Assembly: GCF_024397895.1 (NCBI RefSeq)
Contig: NZ_CP073346.1
Span: 3,596,001-3,660,000 of the forward strand
DNA from: Pseudomonas benzenivorans
GTDB lineage: Bacteria > Pseudomonadota > Gammaproteobacteria > Pseudomonadales > Pseudomonadaceae
Length of the DNA: 64,000 nt
Reading direction: 5' to 3'
The notes below the pieces were generated by a model that made no database searches, was not told the origin of the DNA, and saw nothing but the letters and a program-made list of their open reading frames with translations. Below are positions 62,547 through 64,000 of this stretch, in pieces; within the stretch, counting starts at the first letter, position 1; each line of letters begins with the position of its first letter. The translations under genes and the position numbers were made by a program.

Positions 62547-63128
62547 ATGGCTGCAAAGCGAGTACTGATGCTGGTCGGCGACTACGTGGAGGACTACGAG
62601 GTGATGGTGTCGTTCCAGGCCCTGCAGATGGTCGGACACAGCGTCCATGCGGTCTGTCCGGACAAGACCGCCGGGCAGTCGGTGCGCACCGCCATTCACG
62701 ATTTCGAAGGCGAACAGACCTACAGCGAAAAGCCCGGGCACAACTTCGCCCTGAACTTCGACTTCGCCGAAGTCGAGGCCAAGCACTACGACGCCCTGCT
62801 GATCCCCGGTGGCCGCGCGCCCGAATACCTGCGCCTGAATCCCCAGGTGCTGGCGCTGGTGCAGGCCTTCGCCGAGGCCGACAAGCCGATCGCCGCCATC
62901 TGCCATGGCGCCCAGCTGCTGGCCGCCGCTGGGGTGCTCGAAGGCCGCGAGTGCAGCGCCTACCCGGCGTGCGCGCCGGAGGTGCGTCAGGCCGGTGGCA
63001 ACTATGTGGACATCGCCGTGGATCATGCCCATGTTCAGGGCAACCTGGTCACCGCCCCGGCCTGGCCGGCGCACCCGGTCTGGTTGGCCGCTTTCCTGCG
63101 GCTGCTGGGCACCAGGATCAGTCTCTAG
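62547..63128 (+). CDS. DJ-1/PfpI-family protein
   Basis: 193 residues from ATG 62547 with AGGAGA upstream. [27 protein letters not shown] has the Glu of the site; the nucleophile elbow Cys-His is in [15 protein letters not shown]. Members include the PfpI/YhbO group; proposed roles are protein/nucleotide deglycation or general stress response, with the activity still debated. No neighbour suggests a more precise role. A 129-base gap leads to the sigma-like gene. Confidence 0.87.
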   Translation: MAAKRVLMLVGDYVEDYEVMVSFQALQMVGHSVHAVCPDKTAGQSVRTAIHDFEGEQTYSEKPGHNFALNFDFAEVEAKHYDALLIPGGRAPEYLRLNPQVLALVQAFAEADKPIAAICHGAQLLAAAGVLEGRECSAYPACAPEVRQAGGNYVDIAVDHAHVQGNLVTAPAWPAHPVWLAAFLRLLGTRISL

Positions 63129-63257
63129 GGCCGAGGCGCACTGCGCCGCCGATCGACGTCCAGATACAACTGTGGGGGGACGTTGATGCAGGTCAACTTC
63201 ACCGATGCGGCTTTGCAGTAGCCTGCGATTGTGCACGGCAATTTTGCGGAGGGCAGC

Positions 63258-63743
63258 ATGCAGGGCATAGCGTCCGATGACCACAGAGTGGCAGCGGCTG
63301 CGGGGCGCTGGATGCTTCCCGACCCGATGCGCTCAGCCGCCGCGGCGGCGGCCATTCAAGGCTATCTCACTGAAATCGGCTATTGCCCGCCGCTCGCCGC
63401 CGCTGAGGAGTGCTACCTGATGGCCCTGGCGCGCGGTGGGGATGAGGGCAGTGGCGCGCGCCTGGTCGAATGCCATCGGTCGCTGGTGGCGCGGCTGGCC
63501 CTGCACTGCGAGGGTCGCGGTGTGCCCTTGCCGGCATTGATCGAGGCAGGGCGCCGGGGGATGGTCCAGGCCGTGGCGTCCTACGATCCGGATTCGGGCT
63601 GCGGCTTTTCCATCTACGGCGCCTGGTGGGTGGGGCGCAGCATCGAGCATGCCGTGCAGCGCCGTACCGGCAGCATGCACCTGCCGCTGGCCGTGGCACG
63701 CAAGCTCTATCGCTACCTGTGCAGGCAGCGCGGCCAGCGCTAG
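63258..63743 (+). CDS. Sigma70-like protein with only regions 1.2 and 2
   Basis: 161 residues from ATG 63258 with GGAGG upstream. Residues 33-60 resemble region 1.2 (YLTEIGYCPPLAAAEE) and 66-161 region 2 of RpoS/RpoD (LVARLALHCEGRG, FSIYGAWWVGRSIEH), then the frame stops, without sigma3 or sigma4. Aligned to sigma70, the beta'-clamp contacts D403, Q406, E407 and N409 become A93, E96, A97 and R99, and the -10 readers Q437 and T440 become R127 and E130; the melting aromatics W123 and W124 stay. No frameshift remnant lies downstream. It may be a decayed copy, a decoy, or an altered-specificity factor. Confidence 0.75.
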   Translation: MQGIASDDHRVAAAAGRWMLPDPMRSAAAAAAIQGYLTEIGYCPPLAAAEECYLMALARGGDEGSGARLVECHRSLVARLALHCEGRGVPLPALIEAGRRGMVQAVASYDPDSGCGFSIYGAWWVGRSIEHAVQRRTGSMHLPLAVARKLYRYLCRQRGQR

Positions 63744-63803
63744 CGGCCACCCGTTGCCAGACGCGCAGGACTGGCGGCGCGGCGGCGAGCGCCGCGCGTA
63801 ACC

Positions 63804-64000
63804 TCAGCCGACTTGGGCGATCCAGTCGTTGAGGTTGTAGTAGTTGCTGATGCGCGCCACCTTGCCGTCCTTGATCTCGAAGAAGGCGCCGGCGGGCAGC
63901 TCGTAGGTCTGGCCCTGGGCGGGCGGCAGGCCCTCGTCGTCGGCCAGGTACTCGCCGTGCACCACGAACTCGGCGGCGGCGCGGCTGCCGTCGGCGTTCT
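63804..64000 (-). CDS. SnoaL/NTF2-like protein (C-terminal part)
   Basis: Open on the minus strand from the right edge to TGA at 63804. 64 residues visible: FVVHGEYLADDEGLPPAQG, TYELPAGAFFEIKDGKVARIS and the end NYYNLNDWIAQVG. This pattern is that of the SnoaL-like / ester-cyclase branch of the NTF2 fold. Start and function cannot be judged. Confidence 0.75.
   Translation of the reverse strand, partial: NADGSRAAAEFVVHGEYLADDEGLPPAQGQTYELPAGAFFEIKDGKVARISNYYNLNDWIAQVG

Noticed and set aside
63777..63797. GC-rich hairpin after the sigma-like gene as a terminator
   Set aside because: 8-bp GCGCGGCG stem with no T tract. It may be compositional; not strong enough to list.
63744..63803. Remaining sigma3/sigma4 regions or a frameshift after the sigma-like gene
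   Set aside because: Read in all frames, the bases before the SnoaL-like gene give no sigma4-like HTH, so the truncation is real in this sequence.

Overview
The window looks like a chromosomal segment of a Pseudomonas species, probably near the P. aeruginosa group. GC content is high and codon third positions are strongly G/C. Gene order from murG through lpxC, dciA, secA, argJ, ampG, groESL, a MexVW-type pump, an imelysin cluster, bifA, sodB, argP, a XenB-like reductase and olsBA matches, from memory, the P. aeruginosa PAO1 order around PA4412 to PA4340. I saw no rRNA, tRNA, insertion sequence, prophage or CRISPR array. This is core chromosome with a few less ordinary inserts.

Layout. 1-7.2 kb: the end of the division and cell wall (dcw) cluster (murG, murC, ddlB, ftsQ, ftsA, ftsZ, lpxC), all on plus, closed by a strong terminator. 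7.2-14.7 kb: replication and envelope genes (dciA, an M23 peptidase, secA), then argJ, a glutathione S-transferase-like gene and a Nudix-ThiE fusion. 14.7-18.9 kb: an HPP-CBS membrane protein, a LysR regulator divergent from an AEC transporter, a tiny membrane protein and a pseudouridine synthase. 18.9-25.2 kb: a minus-strand signalling operon (response regulator with degenerate GGDEF, panE, hybrid-free histidine kinase, cobalamin adenosyltransferase) facing yajQ and an MscS channel. 25.2-31.6 kb: a kinase-like protein, ampG, an alkyltransferase-like protein, a DUF481 outer membrane protein, an SDR, a HugZ-like protein and fxsA. 31.7-34.5 kb: groESL with a heat-shock promoter, and a small exported protein. 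34.5-40.5 kb: an RND pump pair and a chemoreceptor.

40.7-46 kb: a periplasmic imelysin / di-haem cytochrome / Tat-exported propeller cluster preceded by two good Fur boxes. 46-52.8 kb: a LemA-GIDE gene pair, bifA (c-di-GMP phosphodiesterase), sodB, and an argO/ACT/argP module. 52.8-60.2 kb: two oxidoreductases, a coiled-coil membrane protein, an ArsR/old-yellow-enzyme pair, acpH, and olsBA for ornithine lipids behind a possible Pho box. 60.2-64 kb: an acyl-CoA dehydrogenase-like protein, a two-HKD phospholipase D protein, a DJ-1/PfpI protein, an unusual sigma factor made only of regions 1.2-2, and the end of a SnoaL-like gene.

The most unusual items are the sigma-region-2-only protein at 63.26-63.74 kb, the Fur-boxed imelysin/di-haem cluster, and the coupled LemA-GIDE pair whose GIDE partner carries a perfect EF-hand loop. 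Several stress-response outputs (iron, phosphate, heat, electrophiles, arginine/lysine) have visible operator-like DNA beside them.
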